A DNA stretch of 34,496 nt from Pseudomonadota bacterium. Its GTDB lineage: Bacteria; Desulfobacterota; Binatia; UBA1149. The notes under the pieces were generated by a model. That model searched no databases, was not told the origin of the DNA, and saw only the letters and a program-made list of their open reading frames with translations. Every line of letters starts with the position of its first letter. Position 1 is the first letter of the stretch. Made by a program: the position numbers and the translations under genes. Location of the stretch: contig JACNKC010000088.1 of the NCBI GenBank assembly GCA_014382245.1, positions 1 through 34,496 of the forward strand, written 5' to 3'. This document shows, in pieces, positions 14,715-22,771 of the stretch.

Positions 14715-16007
14715 ATGGTCGCTATGCTTCGATTGGTTTTTGCTCGCCTTTCTTTTTCGGCGCTCGCCGCGGCGCTGGTTATTGCCACCACTGGCTTGTC
14801 TACCGAGGCCTTGTCGGCCGAGCCCGAGGTGGGTTCGAAAATCACCAAGGTCAACATGCACGACTACGAGGACTACCTGCCCCCCTCGGTGCAGATCATG
14901 CTTGATTACGGCATGACCATAGACGTAGGCGAGTACGAATCCTGCCCTTGGCCCAAAGCCTTTATCGACGCCACCGAGAAGTACTCGAGCCAGGTCGAGT
15001 TGTCCGAAGACAACCTGGCCCTGCACAACTACACGGCTGGCATGCCGTTTCCGAACATCGACGCCAACGATTCCGACGCTGCGTGGAAGATCATGTGGAA
15101 CCACGAGCACAAGCCGGCCTTCAGCGACGACGTGCGTACCGAGTGGGTGGTCGAGAACATGGACGATCGCGGCTACGTCGAAAAAATGCTGTCGTCGGAT
15201 GTCTGGCGGCGCCTGAAGTGGGAGGGCCGCATAGTAAACGAACCTAAACCGATCATCGAACACGACCCTGCCATGCGTTACACTGAGCAGTGGGGTCCGA
15301 TCGAGACGCCTTTTGACCTGAAAGGCACATCGTTCCTGATGTACCGATACGAGGAAGCCCAGCGCTCGGATGACTCGTGGCTGTACCTTCCGGCGCTGAG
15401 GCGCGTGCGACGCTATTCCACGTCGGACCGGAGCGGCACGCTGTTTGGCGGCGACATTGACCAGGATTCGATCTGGGGCTTCAACTCCAAGCCCGAGTGG
15501 TGGGACTTTCAACTGCTGGGCGAGCGCGAAATTCTCGTACCAATGCACGCGGGTAAGTACGGTACCCTCGACGTGTGGTGCAGCAGCGATGGTACAGCCA
15601 GTTGGGTTCCCTGCGTGGAGTGGGAAAAACGCAAGGTCTGGCTCATAAAGGGCACCCCTGAACGCTTGCCTGTGTACGCGTTCTCGAAGCGCCACCTGTG
15701 GGTTGACCAGGAAGTATTCAACGTAACCACCTCCGAGATTTTCGATAAGGCAGGCGAGCTATGGAAGGTGTGGCAGAACACCTTCTGGTGCACCGAGTCG
15801 GTGCGAGACAATCGACGCTACGAGGACAAGCGCCTGTTCACTCCGGCCATTGCGATGATCGACTTCCAGCTGCGCCACAGCTCGCGCATAACGCCTCCGG
15901 GGCCAGCCAATCCCATGGAACACGACTGGATGTTTGAGACCAGCGAGGAGTCCTTGAACGTGCCCGAGTTCTACACCATAGCCAGCGTTCTCAACGAGGG
16001 GCGCTGA
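14715..16007 (+). CDS. DUF1329 family exported protein
   Basis: The ATG at 14715 lies 10 nt after GGAGG and opens a signal peptide ('RLSFSALAAALVIATTGLST', cleavage near 'ALSAEPE'), giving 430 residues; the frame is open upstream but overlaps the divergent Rieske gene. DUF1329 hallmarks are 'GTSFLMYRYEEAQRSDDSWL' and 'YLPALRRVRRYSTSDRSGTL', followed by 'GGDIDQDSIWGFN' and several Trp-rich segments. Members are periplasmic or outer-membrane-associated proteins, often near RND-type exporters or DUF1302 porins in gammaproteobacteria, with a proposed LolB/LppX-like lipid-binding fold. Here no RND gene is near; it is followed by the lipase-maturation-factor fusion, which may also point to lipid handling. 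Function is otherwise unknown. Confidence 0.85.
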   Translation: MVAMLRLVFARLSFSALAAALVIATTGLSTEALSAEPEVGSKITKVNMHDYEDYLPPSVQIMLDYGMTIDVGEYESCPWPKAFIDATEKYSSQVELSEDNLALHNYTAGMPFPNIDANDSDAAWKIMWNHEHKPAFSDDVRTEWVVENMDDRGYVEKMLSSDVWRRLKWEGRIVNEPKPIIEHDPAMRYTEQWGPIETPFDLKGTSFLMYRYEEAQRSDDSWLYLPALRRVRRYSTSDRSGTLFGGDIDQDSIWGFNSKPEWWDFQLLGEREILVPMHAGKYGTLDVWCSSDGTASWVPCVEWEKRKVWLIKGTPERLPVYAFSKRHLWVDQEVFNVTTSEIFDKAGELWKVWQNTFWCTESVRDNRRYEDKRLFTPAIAMIDFQLRHSSRITPPGPANPMEHDWMFETSEESLNVPEFYTIASVLNEGR

Positions 16008-16009
16008 CG

Positions 16010-16031
16010 CTGCGCCTCGGCCGCGGCGCAG
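16010..16031 (+). other. GC-rich hairpin just after the DUF1329 stop
   Basis: CTGCGCC (16010-16016) pairs perfectly with GGCGCAG (16025-16031) across an 8-base loop, two bases after the TGA. There is no following T-run, so it is at most a weak or factor-assisted terminator, or a 3' mRNA stabiliser. Confidence 0.4.
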
Positions 16032-16058
16032 AAAGCGGCCTGGGAAAGAGCAGGACGG

Positions 16059-17894
16059 GTGAAATCGCTGCGCCGTCCGCTGCTGCTGTTCGACGGCGAC
16101 TGTTCGTTCTGCCGACTGTGGGTCGAGCGTTGGCGGCGAAGCAGCGGCGACAGCGTAGACTACGCCCCCTCGCAGCAGCGGGGCGGTGAGTTTCCGGATA
16201 TAGCCCCCGATGTCTTCGAACGCACGGTGGTGCTGGTCGACGTCGACGGTTGCGTGTACCGGGGCGCCCACGCGGTGCTGCGTGCCCTGGCCGCTTCGGG
16301 GCACGGCCGCTTGCTCGCGGCTTACCAGCGGCTGCCCGGTTTTGCCCCCGCCGCCGAGCTGGCCTACCGCGTGGTTGCGGCCAACCGCGTGCTGGCCTCG
16401 TCTGTCACCCGGCTGCTGCCGCCTGCTTCTCGCGCGCGCTACCTGTTGACCCGCAGATGTTTCCTGGCCGGGCTGGGCCTTGTCTACCTCGCCGCGTTTG
16501 TTTCGCTGTGGGTGCAGGTGCAGGGTTTGCTGGGGAGTTCGGGCATCGCGCCGGCAGGCGAGCTGTTGCAACGCTCGGCGGCGGCCGTACCCGGGCCCAT
16601 GCACTGGTGGCGCTGGCCCACGCTGATGTGGTTGTGGCCGGGTGACGTCTCGCTGCACCTGCTTTGCGCCGGGGGCGTGGTGGCGGCCTTGATGATGGTG
16701 GGCGGCCGCGCGCTGGTGGCGGCGAGCACGGTCGCCTGGCTGCTGTACCTTTCGCTGTTTACCGTGGGCGGCGTTTTTCTCAGCTTCCAGTGGGATATCC
16801 TTCTGCTCGAGGCAGGTGCGCTGGCCCCCTTTTTTGCCCTGGGCTGGCGAGCGGGCCGCGCCCCTTCTCGGGCGGCGTTGCTGCTGTACCGCTTGCTGTT
16901 GTTCAAGCTGATGTTCATGTCGGGGGTCGTCAAGCTGCTGGCCGACGATCCAGCCTGGTCGAACCTGTCGGCGCTCGACTTTTACTACTGGACACAGCCC
17001 TTGCCGCCGTGGACCGCCTGGTACGCTGATAAGCTGCCCGCCGGGGTACAGCGGGCATCGACCGCGCTGACGTTCGCGATCGAGTTGCTGCTGCCCTTCG
17101 CCTTGTTGGCCGGTCGTCGTGGCAGGCAGCTGGCAGCGTCGGGGTTTGCGCTGCTGATGGTGGTCATCGCCTTCACCGGCAACTATGGCTTTTTCAACCT
17201 GCTGACCCTGGTCCTGTGCCTGCCGCTGCTCGATGACCCCGCACTCGAACGCTTGCTGCCGTCGAGGGTGGCAGGCCTGCTGCGGAGAACCCCGGGCGAT
17301 GGAGCAGCAGCTGCACCTGGCGCGGGGGCTGTAAACGCAGCCGCGCGCGCGGCTGGCCTTGCCGCGCTGCTGTTGCTGGCCGCGCTCAGTCTCGGTCATA
17401 TGACCGGCCGCCTGCTGGGCTACGCAGCGCTGCCCCCGGCCCTGCGCGCGACGATGACCAGCTTGTCGTCCCTGCACCTGGCCGGTGGGTACGGCCTGTT
17501 TGCCCGCATGACCAGGCAGCGAAGCGAGATAGTAGTAGAAGGCAGTCTCGACGGCCGCCAGTGGAAGGCTTACGAGTTTCGCTATAAGCCCGGCGACCCC
17601 GCGCGGCGGCCGGCTTTCGTGGCACCGCACATGCCCCGCCTGGACTGGCAGATGTGGTTTGCCGCTCTCGGTGACTACCGCCACAACCCCTGGCTGACGG
17701 CGTTTATGCGTCGCCTGCTGCAGGGTTCGCCCGCGGTCATGGGCCTGCTGGGCGATGACCCCTTTGATGGCCGGGCGCCTCGTTACCTGCGGGCACTGCG
17801 CTATGACTATCACTTCAGCCCGGGCGGTGACGACGACGCCTGGTGGCGACGCGAGCCGCGTGGTCTCTACGCGCCGGTGATGGAGCGACGTTAG
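16059..17894 (+). CDS. Fusion of DCC (DUF393) thiol-disulfide domain with lipase maturation factor
   Basis: This 611-residue membrane protein begins (GTG at 16059) with a DCC/DUF393 domain: 'LLLFDGDCSFCRLWVERWRR' with the CxxC of a thioredoxin-like redox site, and further DUF393-like residues to about 130. The rest is a multi-pass lipase maturation factor (LMF1) family protein, with 'LSFQWDILLLEAGALAPFFA', 'GVVKLLADDPAWSNLSALDF', 'TGNYGFFNLLTLVLCLPLLDD' and the C-terminal hallmarks 'WKAYEFRYKPGDPARRP' and 'VAPHMPRLDWQMWFAALGDY'. Animal LMF1 helps lipases fold in the ER. The bacterial function is not established; a role in folding or disulfide formation of exported enzymes is inferred from the fused redox domain. 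It lies 51 bp after the DUF1329 gene and may be co-transcribed. Confidence 0.88.
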   Translation: MKSLRRPLLLFDGDCSFCRLWVERWRRSSGDSVDYAPSQQRGGEFPDIAPDVFERTVVLVDVDGCVYRGAHAVLRALAASGHGRLLAAYQRLPGFAPAAELAYRVVAANRVLASSVTRLLPPASRARYLLTRRCFLAGLGLVYLAAFVSLWVQVQGLLGSSGIAPAGELLQRSAAAVPGPMHWWRWPTLMWLWPGDVSLHLLCAGGVVAALMMVGGRALVAASTVAWLLYLSLFTVGGVFLSFQWDILLLEAGALAPFFALGWRAGRAPSRAALLLYRLLLFKLMFMSGVVKLLADDPAWSNLSALDFYYWTQPLPPWTAWYADKLPAGVQRASTALTFAIELLLPFALLAGRRGRQLAASGFALLMVVIAFTGNYGFFNLLTLVLCLPLLDDPALERLLPSRVAGLLRRTPGDGAAAAPGAGAVNAAARAAGLAALLLLAALSLGHMTGRLLGYAALPPALRATMTSLSSLHLAGGYGLFARMTRQRSEIVVEGSLDGRQWKAYEFRYKPGDPARRPAFVAPHMPRLDWQMWFAALGDYRHNPWLTAFMRRLLQGSPAVMGLLGDDPFDGRAPRYLRALRYDYHFSPGGDDDAWWRREPRGLYAPVMERR

Positions 17895-17997
17895 CTTGCT
17901 TGAGTTGTCGCGGCCATCGTGGCCTCATGCGCGGCTGCGGGATGGCGGCAGGTGGCAACAGCCCTGCGAACGCATCCACGGGAGTTAAAGAATACAG

Positions 17998-18657
17998 ATG
18001 AACATCGCCGAGACCGACGCCCTTTTGACCACCACGCGCTCCGTGCGCAAGCGGCTCGACTTTTCCCGGCCCGTTGAATCCGAGCTGCTCGAAGAGTGCA
18101 TAGACCTGGCGCTGCAGTCGCCAACCGGGTCAAACCAGCAGGGCTGGCACATAGTGGTCGTCACCGACGAGGACAAGCGAAAGGCCATAGCCGACGTGTA
18201 CCGCGAGGGCTTCACGGCTTACCAGGCCATGAAAGAGGGCGAGGACCCCGGTTTTGGAGAGGACGACCTGCGAGCCGAGCAGATGCCGCGCGTGTATGAC
18301 TCGGCCGGTTACCTGGCCGAGAACATGGAGAAGGCGCCGGCCTTCGTGCTTTTCTGCGTAGAAGGCCGGGTGGAGAATGCCGGTGTCATCGGCCAGGCGT
18401 CGTTGTACGGCTCGGTGCTGCCCGCTGCGTGGTCGTTCATGCTGGCCGGGCGCGCGCGTGGACTGGGAATGGCCTGGACGACCATTCACCTGTTCAAGGA
18501 GAAAGCCGTGGCCGAGCTGCTCGGGCTACCCGATAACGTGACCCAGACCGTGCTGTTTCCGGTGGCGTATTTTACCGGCGACGGCTTCAAGCCCGCTAAG
18601 CGGCTGCCGGCCTCCAGCGTTACCCACTGGAACAGCTGGGGCAGCAAGCGCGGCTGA
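17998..18657 (+). CDS. Nitroreductase family flavoprotein
   Basis: This 219-residue protein is of the FMN-dependent nitroreductase family. The FMN-phosphate motif 'TTRSVRKRLDFSRPV' is at 12-26, 'ALQSPTGSNQQGWHIVVV' follows, and 'GLGMAWTTIHLF' in the second half matches the conserved glycine-rich flavin-contact region. Members form homodimers and reduce nitro groups, quinones or enones with NAD(P)H; the substrate here is unknown. The ATG at 17998 has GGAG about 13 nt upstream, a slightly long spacing. The 103 bp gap after the LMF fusion carries a small GGCCA-TCG-TGGCC hairpin and otherwise nothing I can assign. A GC-rich terminator-like hairpin follows the gene. Confidence 0.9.
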   Translation: MNIAETDALLTTTRSVRKRLDFSRPVESELLEECIDLALQSPTGSNQQGWHIVVVTDEDKRKAIADVYREGFTAYQAMKEGEDPGFGEDDLRAEQMPRVYDSAGYLAENMEKAPAFVLFCVEGRVENAGVIGQASLYGSVLPAAWSFMLAGRARGLGMAWTTIHLFKEKAVAELLGLPDNVTQTVLFPVAYFTGDGFKPAKRLPASSVTHWNSWGSKRG

Positions 18658-18707
18658 AAGCTGGCTGCCTTCTATCGCGACGCCGCCCTTGCGGGCACAA
18701 TGATCGA

Positions 18708-18725
18708 GGGGCCCTGTTCGGCCCC
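18708..18725 (+). terminator. Terminator-like hairpin after the nitroreductase gene
   Basis: GGGGCC (18708-18713) and GGCCCC (18720-18725) form a 6 bp GC stem with a 6-base loop, about 50 bp after the nitroreductase stop. No T-run follows, so intrinsic termination would be weak. Confidence 0.35.
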
Positions 18726-18746
18726 CGGTACTGAGGTCCGTTCGAG

Positions 18747-18788
18747 CGGGCTGATACGTGCGGGCTGATACGTGCGGGCTGATACGAG
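18747..18788 (+). repeat. Three tandem 14 bp repeats before the AmpG-like gene
   Basis: The unit CGGGCTGATACGTG is present at 18747-18760 and 18761-18774, with a third copy at 18775-18788 differing in the last two bases. TGA trinucleotides at 18752, 18766 and 18780 occupy all three frames. Same unit length and same property as the repeat at 10195, but a different sequence. Confidence 0.9.
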
Positions 18789-18789
18789 C

Positions 18790-20244
18790 GTGCAGGTGGC
18801 GGGCGGCAAAAAGAAAAAGCGAGAGGCGAATCCTCACCTGTGGGTATCGAGTACCTACTTTGCCGAGGGGTTTCCGTACAGCGTAGTTCACCAGCTGGCC
18901 GAAGTTCTGTTCAAGGAAGCGGGCGCCAGCCTGCAGGCCATAGGCCTGACTTCTCTTTTTCACCTGCCCTGGAACCTCAAGTTTCTATGGGGCCCGCTGC
19001 TCGACGCCTTTGCGACCAAGCGGGCCTGGATGGTAACTGTCGAGCTGCTGATGGCCGTCCTGCTGGTGGGCCTGGCGCTGGTCGCAACGAGCGGGCAGGT
19101 GTTGCTGCTTGCGTCGCTGTTGTTTGCTTTGCTGGCCGTGCTGTCGGCTACCCACGACATAGCCATCGATGGCTACTACCTCGAGGCGCTCGACGAGGAC
19201 GACCAGTCGCGTTTTGTAGGCTACCGGGCGTCGGCCTACAAGGTGGCGATGATGCTGGTCGCCGGCCCCACGCTGATCTTTGTCAGCAAGGTGGGCTGGA
19301 CAGCCGCGTTTGCGGCCACCGCGGTGGTCATGTTGCTGTTGATGGCCTGGCACCAGGTTTTTCTGCCCAGGGTAGAGCTGCAGCAGCGCCCCGCCAGGAT
19401 GATGCTGGCCACGCTGTTGCGCGGGCGCGTGCTGGCGGGCGCGGTCGTGCTTGCAGCGTTGTTGCTGGCGGGCCGGTGGCTGCTGCCACAGCTGCAGCCG
19501 TTGCTCCCGGCTGCACTGCAGACGGTATCTGTTTCGGGCTGGATCGCGATCTCACTGCTCGCGTCACTGCTGCTGGCCATGGCCATGTTGCCCCGGCTCA
19601 AGCGTGCGCTGGCGGGTAGCGATTCGTTCTACGCGTCGGCCTTCGTCGATTTTCTCGCCCAGGACAGGGTGGGGCGCGTACTGGCCTTCGTGGTGCTCTT
19701 CAGGGCCGGCGAGTCCTTCCTGCTCAAGATGCGCTATCCCTTTCTGCGCGATCTCGGTATGAGCATGGAGCAGTACGCGTTTGCCAGCGGCACCGTGGGG
19801 CTGGTGGCTTCTTTCGTGGCCACGCTGCTGGGCGGCTACCTTATTTCAAAGCACGGGCTGCGGCGCTGGATATGGCCTTTCGTGCTGGCGCAGAACACGC
19901 TCAACCTGCTCTACATGTGGCTGGCCAGCGGATCAGGCGAGGGGCTGTCGGCTTGGACGCTGGTGGTTACGCTCGAAGCTTTCGGCTCGGGCCTTGGCAC
20001 CGCCGTGTTCATGGTCTACCTCATGCGCTGCTGTGGCAGGGAGCACCGGGCGGCCCACATGGCGTTGCTGACGGCCTTGATGAGTCTCGGCTTTACCATA
20101 GCCGGGGTGGCCAGCGGTTTTCTCGCCGATGCGCTCGGGTTCACGAGCTACTTCGGCTTTACCTTCCTGGCTTCGTTGCCGGCGATGGCCTTGATACCGC
20201 TGCTGCCCAAGCTTGATCGGACGGCAGGCGCCGGTGGTGCCTGA
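18790..20244 (+). CDS. AmpG-like MFS permease
   Basis: The frame is closed upstream by a TGA at 18766, leaving GTG at 18772 or GTG at 18790 as starts; neither has a clear ribosome binding site, and 18790 lies just outside the 14 bp repeat array. The protein is about 484 residues with 12 or more membrane segments. The N-terminal 'YFAEGFPYSVV' and 'LFHLPWNLKFLWGPLLDAF' are hallmarks of AmpG-type MFS permeases (peptide/acetyl-CoA transporter family), as is 'THDIAIDGYYLEALDEDDQS'. AmpG imports anhydro-muropeptides for peptidoglycan recycling; relatives in this family also carry acetyl-CoA or other solutes, so the substrate is not certain. No recycling enzyme is adjacent. The gene ends three bases from the convergent HMA-protein gene. 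Confidence 0.85.
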   Translation: MQVAGGKKKKREANPHLWVSSTYFAEGFPYSVVHQLAEVLFKEAGASLQAIGLTSLFHLPWNLKFLWGPLLDAFATKRAWMVTVELLMAVLLVGLALVATSGQVLLLASLLFALLAVLSATHDIAIDGYYLEALDEDDQSRFVGYRASAYKVAMMLVAGPTLIFVSKVGWTAAFAATAVVMLLLMAWHQVFLPRVELQQRPARMMLATLLRGRVLAGAVVLAALLLAGRWLLPQLQPLLPAALQTVSVSGWIAISLLASLLLAMAMLPRLKRALAGSDSFYASAFVDFLAQDRVGRVLAFVVLFRAGESFLLKMRYPFLRDLGMSMEQYAFASGTVGLVASFVATLLGGYLISKHGLRRWIWPFVLAQNTLNLLYMWLASGSGEGLSAWTLVVTLEAFGSGLGTAVFMVYLMRCCGREHRAAHMALLTALMSLGFTIAGVASGFLADALGFTSYFGFTFLASLPAMALIPLLPKLDRTAGAGGA

Positions 20245-20247
20245 TGC

Positions 20248-20604
20248 TCAGTCGGCCGGGCTGATGCTCGCTACCGAGTAGCCGGAATTTTCCAGCGCCT
20301 TGGAGCAGGCTTCGCTGCTCAGCTGGTGGCCCCCTGACACCGACACCTTGGCCGACTGCGTTTCGAAGTCGACGCTCACGCCGGTGACGCCGTGAATGCC
20401 CTCGAGCATTGACTCGATGGCTGACGGGCAGCGTATGGCACAGCTCATGCCCTCGATGGCCAGCACGTAGTCCTGCGCGTTTGCGCTGGCGCCGGCTTCG
20501 TCGGCAATGGCGCTGCTGACCGCCGGGCCCACGAACTGGGTACCCATGAAAAAGACCGCTGCGGTTGCCAGCGCGGCCAGTGATACGGCTGTTCTGTTCA
20601 TCAT
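20248..20604 (-). CDS. Small exported heavy-metal-associated (HMA) domain protein
   Basis: The ATG at 20604 has GGAGG about 9 nt upstream on the minus strand, giving 118 residues. A signal peptide or N-terminal anchor ('TAVSLAALATAAVFFMGTQF') precedes a single HMA-like domain from residue ~46: 'YVLAIEGMSCAIRCPSAIES', then 'GVTGVSVDFETQSAKVSV' and 'ALENSGYSVASI'. The fold signature is clear, but the metal site reads C-x-x-x-C (Cys55, Cys59) instead of the canonical CxxC. It should be a periplasmic copper- or mercury-type metal-binding protein; the altered spacing may change metal choice or stand for a non-metal role. It is convergent with the AmpG-like gene and divergent from agmatine deiminase. 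Confidence 0.85.
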   Translation of the reverse strand: MMNRTAVSLAALATAAVFFMGTQFVGPAVSSAIADEAGASANAQDYVLAIEGMSCAIRCPSAIESMLEGIHGVTGVSVDFETQSAKVSVSGGHQLSSEACSKALENSGYSVASISPAD

Positions 20605-20801
20605 GACAAGTAGCCTCCGGCTAAACAGTATAGCCGTGTCACTGGTTAAGAGCAGGCCCCGGGGCAGTATTTCCACGAGAAAATTCTACCAGCCCGCTGC
20701 CCGGCTCCCTGCCGACCTCTTCGGGGTGGTCAATATGCAGGCAGTGGCCGCTTGTTCGCCAGCGGCGGCCCTGTAGTAATTGACCCGGTGAAATTGACTC
20801 G
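20605..20801. other. Divergent intergenic region between HMA protein and agmatine deiminase
   Basis: This gap of about 197 bp must contain both promoters. A GCCCCGGGGC palindrome (20656-20665) lies about 50 bp upstream of the minus-strand start and could be an operator, although such palindromes arise easily in GC-rich DNA. A 14 bp tandem duplication (20778-20805) runs into the plus-strand start region. No convincing -10/-35 pair was seen. Confidence 0.35.
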
Positions 20802-20805
20802 GTGG
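20778..20805 (+). repeat. Two tandem 14 bp repeats at the agmatine deiminase start
   Basis: AATTGACCCGGTGA (20778-20791) is followed directly by AATTGACTCGGTGG (20792-20805), 12 of 14 bases identical. The second copy contains the upstream-most GTG start candidate at 20802. Same period as the repeats at 10195, 18747 and 30279. Confidence 0.8.
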
Positions 20806-21893
20806 ACGTCGATAAACATCTTTGTCGGGTGAACGACGGCTGCCGCATGCCCGCCGACTGGGAGCCGCAGGCCGCCTGCTGGCTGGCCTGGCCCTACAGG
20901 AGCGACCAGTGGCGCGAGCTGGAGGGTGCTCGGAGCCAGATTGCGGCCATGTTGCGCGCGCTGGCCGAGCCCGTGGAGGGAGCCGCGCTGGCGCCGGAGC
21001 GCATTGAGCTCCTGCTGGCCGATGACGATTGCGAGCGATCGGCGCGTACCCTGCTCAAGGGTGTGGATGCGGGCTTTCACCGCGTCCGCTACGACGACGC
21101 CTGGTTGCGCGACACCGGCCCCGTGTTCGTGATCGATGATAACGGCGGGCTGGCAGCTCGCGGCTTTGCGTTCAACGGCTGGGGCGGCCGTTTCGCCCTT
21201 GATCTCGACTCCCATGTCACCACCGACCTGGCCCGCCTGGCCGCCGCGCCGCTGTTGTCTTCTCCACTGGTGTTCGAGGGAGGGGCGGTGGACAGCGATG
21301 GACGCGGCACGCTGCTGGCCTCGCGCAACTGCCTGCTCGACGGGCGTCGCAACCCCGGCCTGTCGCTGGAGTCGTTGCAGGCCGAGCTGTGCTCAATGCT
21401 GGGTGCCGAGCATGTGCTGTGGGTCGAGGGCGCGCTGGCCAATGACCACACCGATGGCCACGTGGATACCCTGGCCCGTTTCGTGGGGCCCGGCTTGGTA
21501 GCCTGCGCGCTGCCCGCTGACGACCACGACCCGAACGCCCGACTTCTCAAGCGCCTGGCCGGGTGGCTGGGTGAGCAATGCTCGGCCGACGGACGGCGAC
21601 TGGCCGTGGTCAAGCTGCCTTCGCCGGGCCTGCTGCCCGGCGGTGACGGCGGGGCCTTGCCGGCCAGCTACCTGAATTTCGTGGTGGGTAACGCGACCGT
21701 CGTAGTGCCTCAGTTCGGTGTAGCTGCCGACGCGGTTGCCGTAAAAACCCTGTCGGGCTGTTATCCCGGTCGCCGGACGATTGGTCTGCCCGCGGGCCAG
21801 CTGCTGGCAGAGGGGGGTGCTTTTCACTGCGTGACGCTGCAGCAAGCGCTCGTGGCTGCCTGTCCGAGCTCGGATGCGGGGCCCAGACGATGA
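20802..21893 (+). CDS. aguA: Agmatine deiminase
   Basis: This protein (363 residues from the GTG at 20802) is a peptidyl-arginine-deiminase-fold agmatine deiminase, which converts agmatine to N-carbamoylputrescine and ammonia. Family motifs: 'MPADWEPQAACWLAWPYR' at the N-terminus, 'DAWLRDTGPVF', 'FNGWGGRF', 'VFEGGAVDSDGRGTLL', 'NDHTDGHVDTLARFV' and the catalytic Cys343 in 'EGGAFHCVTLQQ'. The start is uncertain: GTG 20802, GTG 20829 and ATG 20847 are all in frame without a good ribosome binding site. Relatives usually have a few residues before 'MPAEWEP', which suits 20829. The stop overlaps the next gene by 4 nt, and that gene encodes the next pathway enzyme, which supports the assignment strongly. 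Confidence 0.92.
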   Translation: MDVDKHLCRVNDGCRMPADWEPQAACWLAWPYRSDQWRELEGARSQIAAMLRALAEPVEGAALAPERIELLLADDDCERSARTLLKGVDAGFHRVRYDDAWLRDTGPVFVIDDNGGLAARGFAFNGWGGRFALDLDSHVTTDLARLAAAPLLSSPLVFEGGAVDSDGRGTLLASRNCLLDGRRNPGLSLESLQAELCSMLGAEHVLWVEGALANDHTDGHVDTLARFVGPGLVACALPADDHDPNARLLKRLAGWLGEQCSADGRRLAVVKLPSPGLLPGGDGGALPASYLNFVVGNATVVVPQFGVAADAVAVKTLSGCYPGRRTIGLPAGQLLAEGGAFHCVTLQQALVAACPSSDAGPRR

Positions 21894-22771
21894 GCAGACC
21901 GGAGCGGCTGAAAGTAGCCGTGCTGCAGGCCGATCTCGGTGCCGGCGGCAGTGCCAACCTCGAGCGCGTTGAAAAGCTCGTGCGCCGTGCGGCCGCACTG
22001 GGTGCCCGGGTCGTGGTGCCGCCGGAATTGTTTGAGCTGCCGTACTTTGCGAGAACCCGCGACCGGGCGTGGTTGCAGCGGGCGAATTCCGCAGAGGAAA
22101 GCCCGGCGCTGCAACTGGCCTCGCGGCTTGCCGCCGAACTGGAGATCGTCATACCGGCGTCGTTTTTTGAGCGCGACGGGGAGTCGGTGTTCAACAGCGT
22201 CGCCGTGCTGGACGCCGACGGCCGGATGCTCGGCCTGCACCGCAAGTCTCACCTCCCCGCTGGCCCCGGTTACGAGGAGGACTATTATTTTGAAGCGGGC
22301 GACGACTTGCCCCGCGCCTGGGACACGCGGTGGTGCCGACTGGGAGTCGGGGTCTGCTGGGAGCAGTGGTTTCCCGAGTGTGCGCGGGCGATGGCGCTGG
22401 ACGGCGCCGAGCTCATGGTGTTTCCGTCGGCCATCGGCAGCGAGCCGGGCCACCCCGAAATAAACAGCCGGGCTGCGTGGCAGCGGGTAATGCAGGGCCA
22501 CGCGGCGGCCAACAGTGTGCCCGTGGCGGCGGCCAATCGTTGCGGCCGCGAGGGGAAGTTGGAGTTCTACGGCGGGTCGTTCGTGACCGGCGTGAGCGGG
22601 GAAATTATCGCGGGTGTCGCGGAGGGTGGCAACGAAGTGTCGGTGGCGGAAATCAACCTCGAACAGGCGAGCGAGTACCGAGAGTTTTTTGACCTGTTGG
22701 GGTCGCGACGCCCGCGCTTGTATGGGATGCTCTCGGCCTCGCTTGCGGGCGACGGAGAAGAACGTGGGTAG
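21890..22771 (+). CDS. aguB: N-carbamoylputrescine amidase (nitrilase superfamily)
   Basis: This 293-residue protein has the nitrilase-superfamily catalytic triad: Glu46 in 'VVVPPELFELPYF', Lys119 in 'GLHRKSHLPAGPGYEEDYYF' and Cys156 in 'GVGVCWEQWFPE'. The motif 'PAGPGYEEDYYFEAGD' after the lysine, and 'FPSAIGSEPGHPEINS' later, are characteristic of the plant/bacterial N-carbamoylputrescine amidase branch. The enzyme hydrolyses N-carbamoylputrescine to putrescine, CO2 and ammonia, completing arginine-derived polyamine synthesis after agmatine deiminase. Its ATG overlaps the aguA stop by 4 nt (ATGA), and its own TAG lies within the next gene's first codons (8 nt overlap). No arginine decarboxylase lies in the window, so agmatine must come from elsewhere. 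Confidence 0.93.
   Translation: MSRPERLKVAVLQADLGAGGSANLERVEKLVRRAAALGARVVVPPELFELPYFARTRDRAWLQRANSAEESPALQLASRLAAELEIVIPASFFERDGESVFNSVAVLDADGRMLGLHRKSHLPAGPGYEEDYYFEAGDDLPRAWDTRWCRLGVGVCWEQWFPECARAMALDGAELMVFPSAIGSEPGHPEINSRAAWQRVMQGHAAANSVPVAAANRCGREGKLEFYGGSFVTGVSGEIIAGVAEGGNEVSVAEINLEQASEYREFFDLLGSRRPRLYGMLSASLAGDGEERG

Noticed and set aside
15759-17813. Long minus-strand frame of 684 codons
   Set aside because: It is antisense to the DCC-LMF fusion, is Gln/Arg-rich with no domain, and the plus frame has clear family motifs.
20656-20665. GCCCCGGGGC palindrome shared with 30438-30447
   Set aside because: Ten-base GC palindromes are expected by chance in DNA this GC-rich, and the flanks differ, so a shared operator is not supported.
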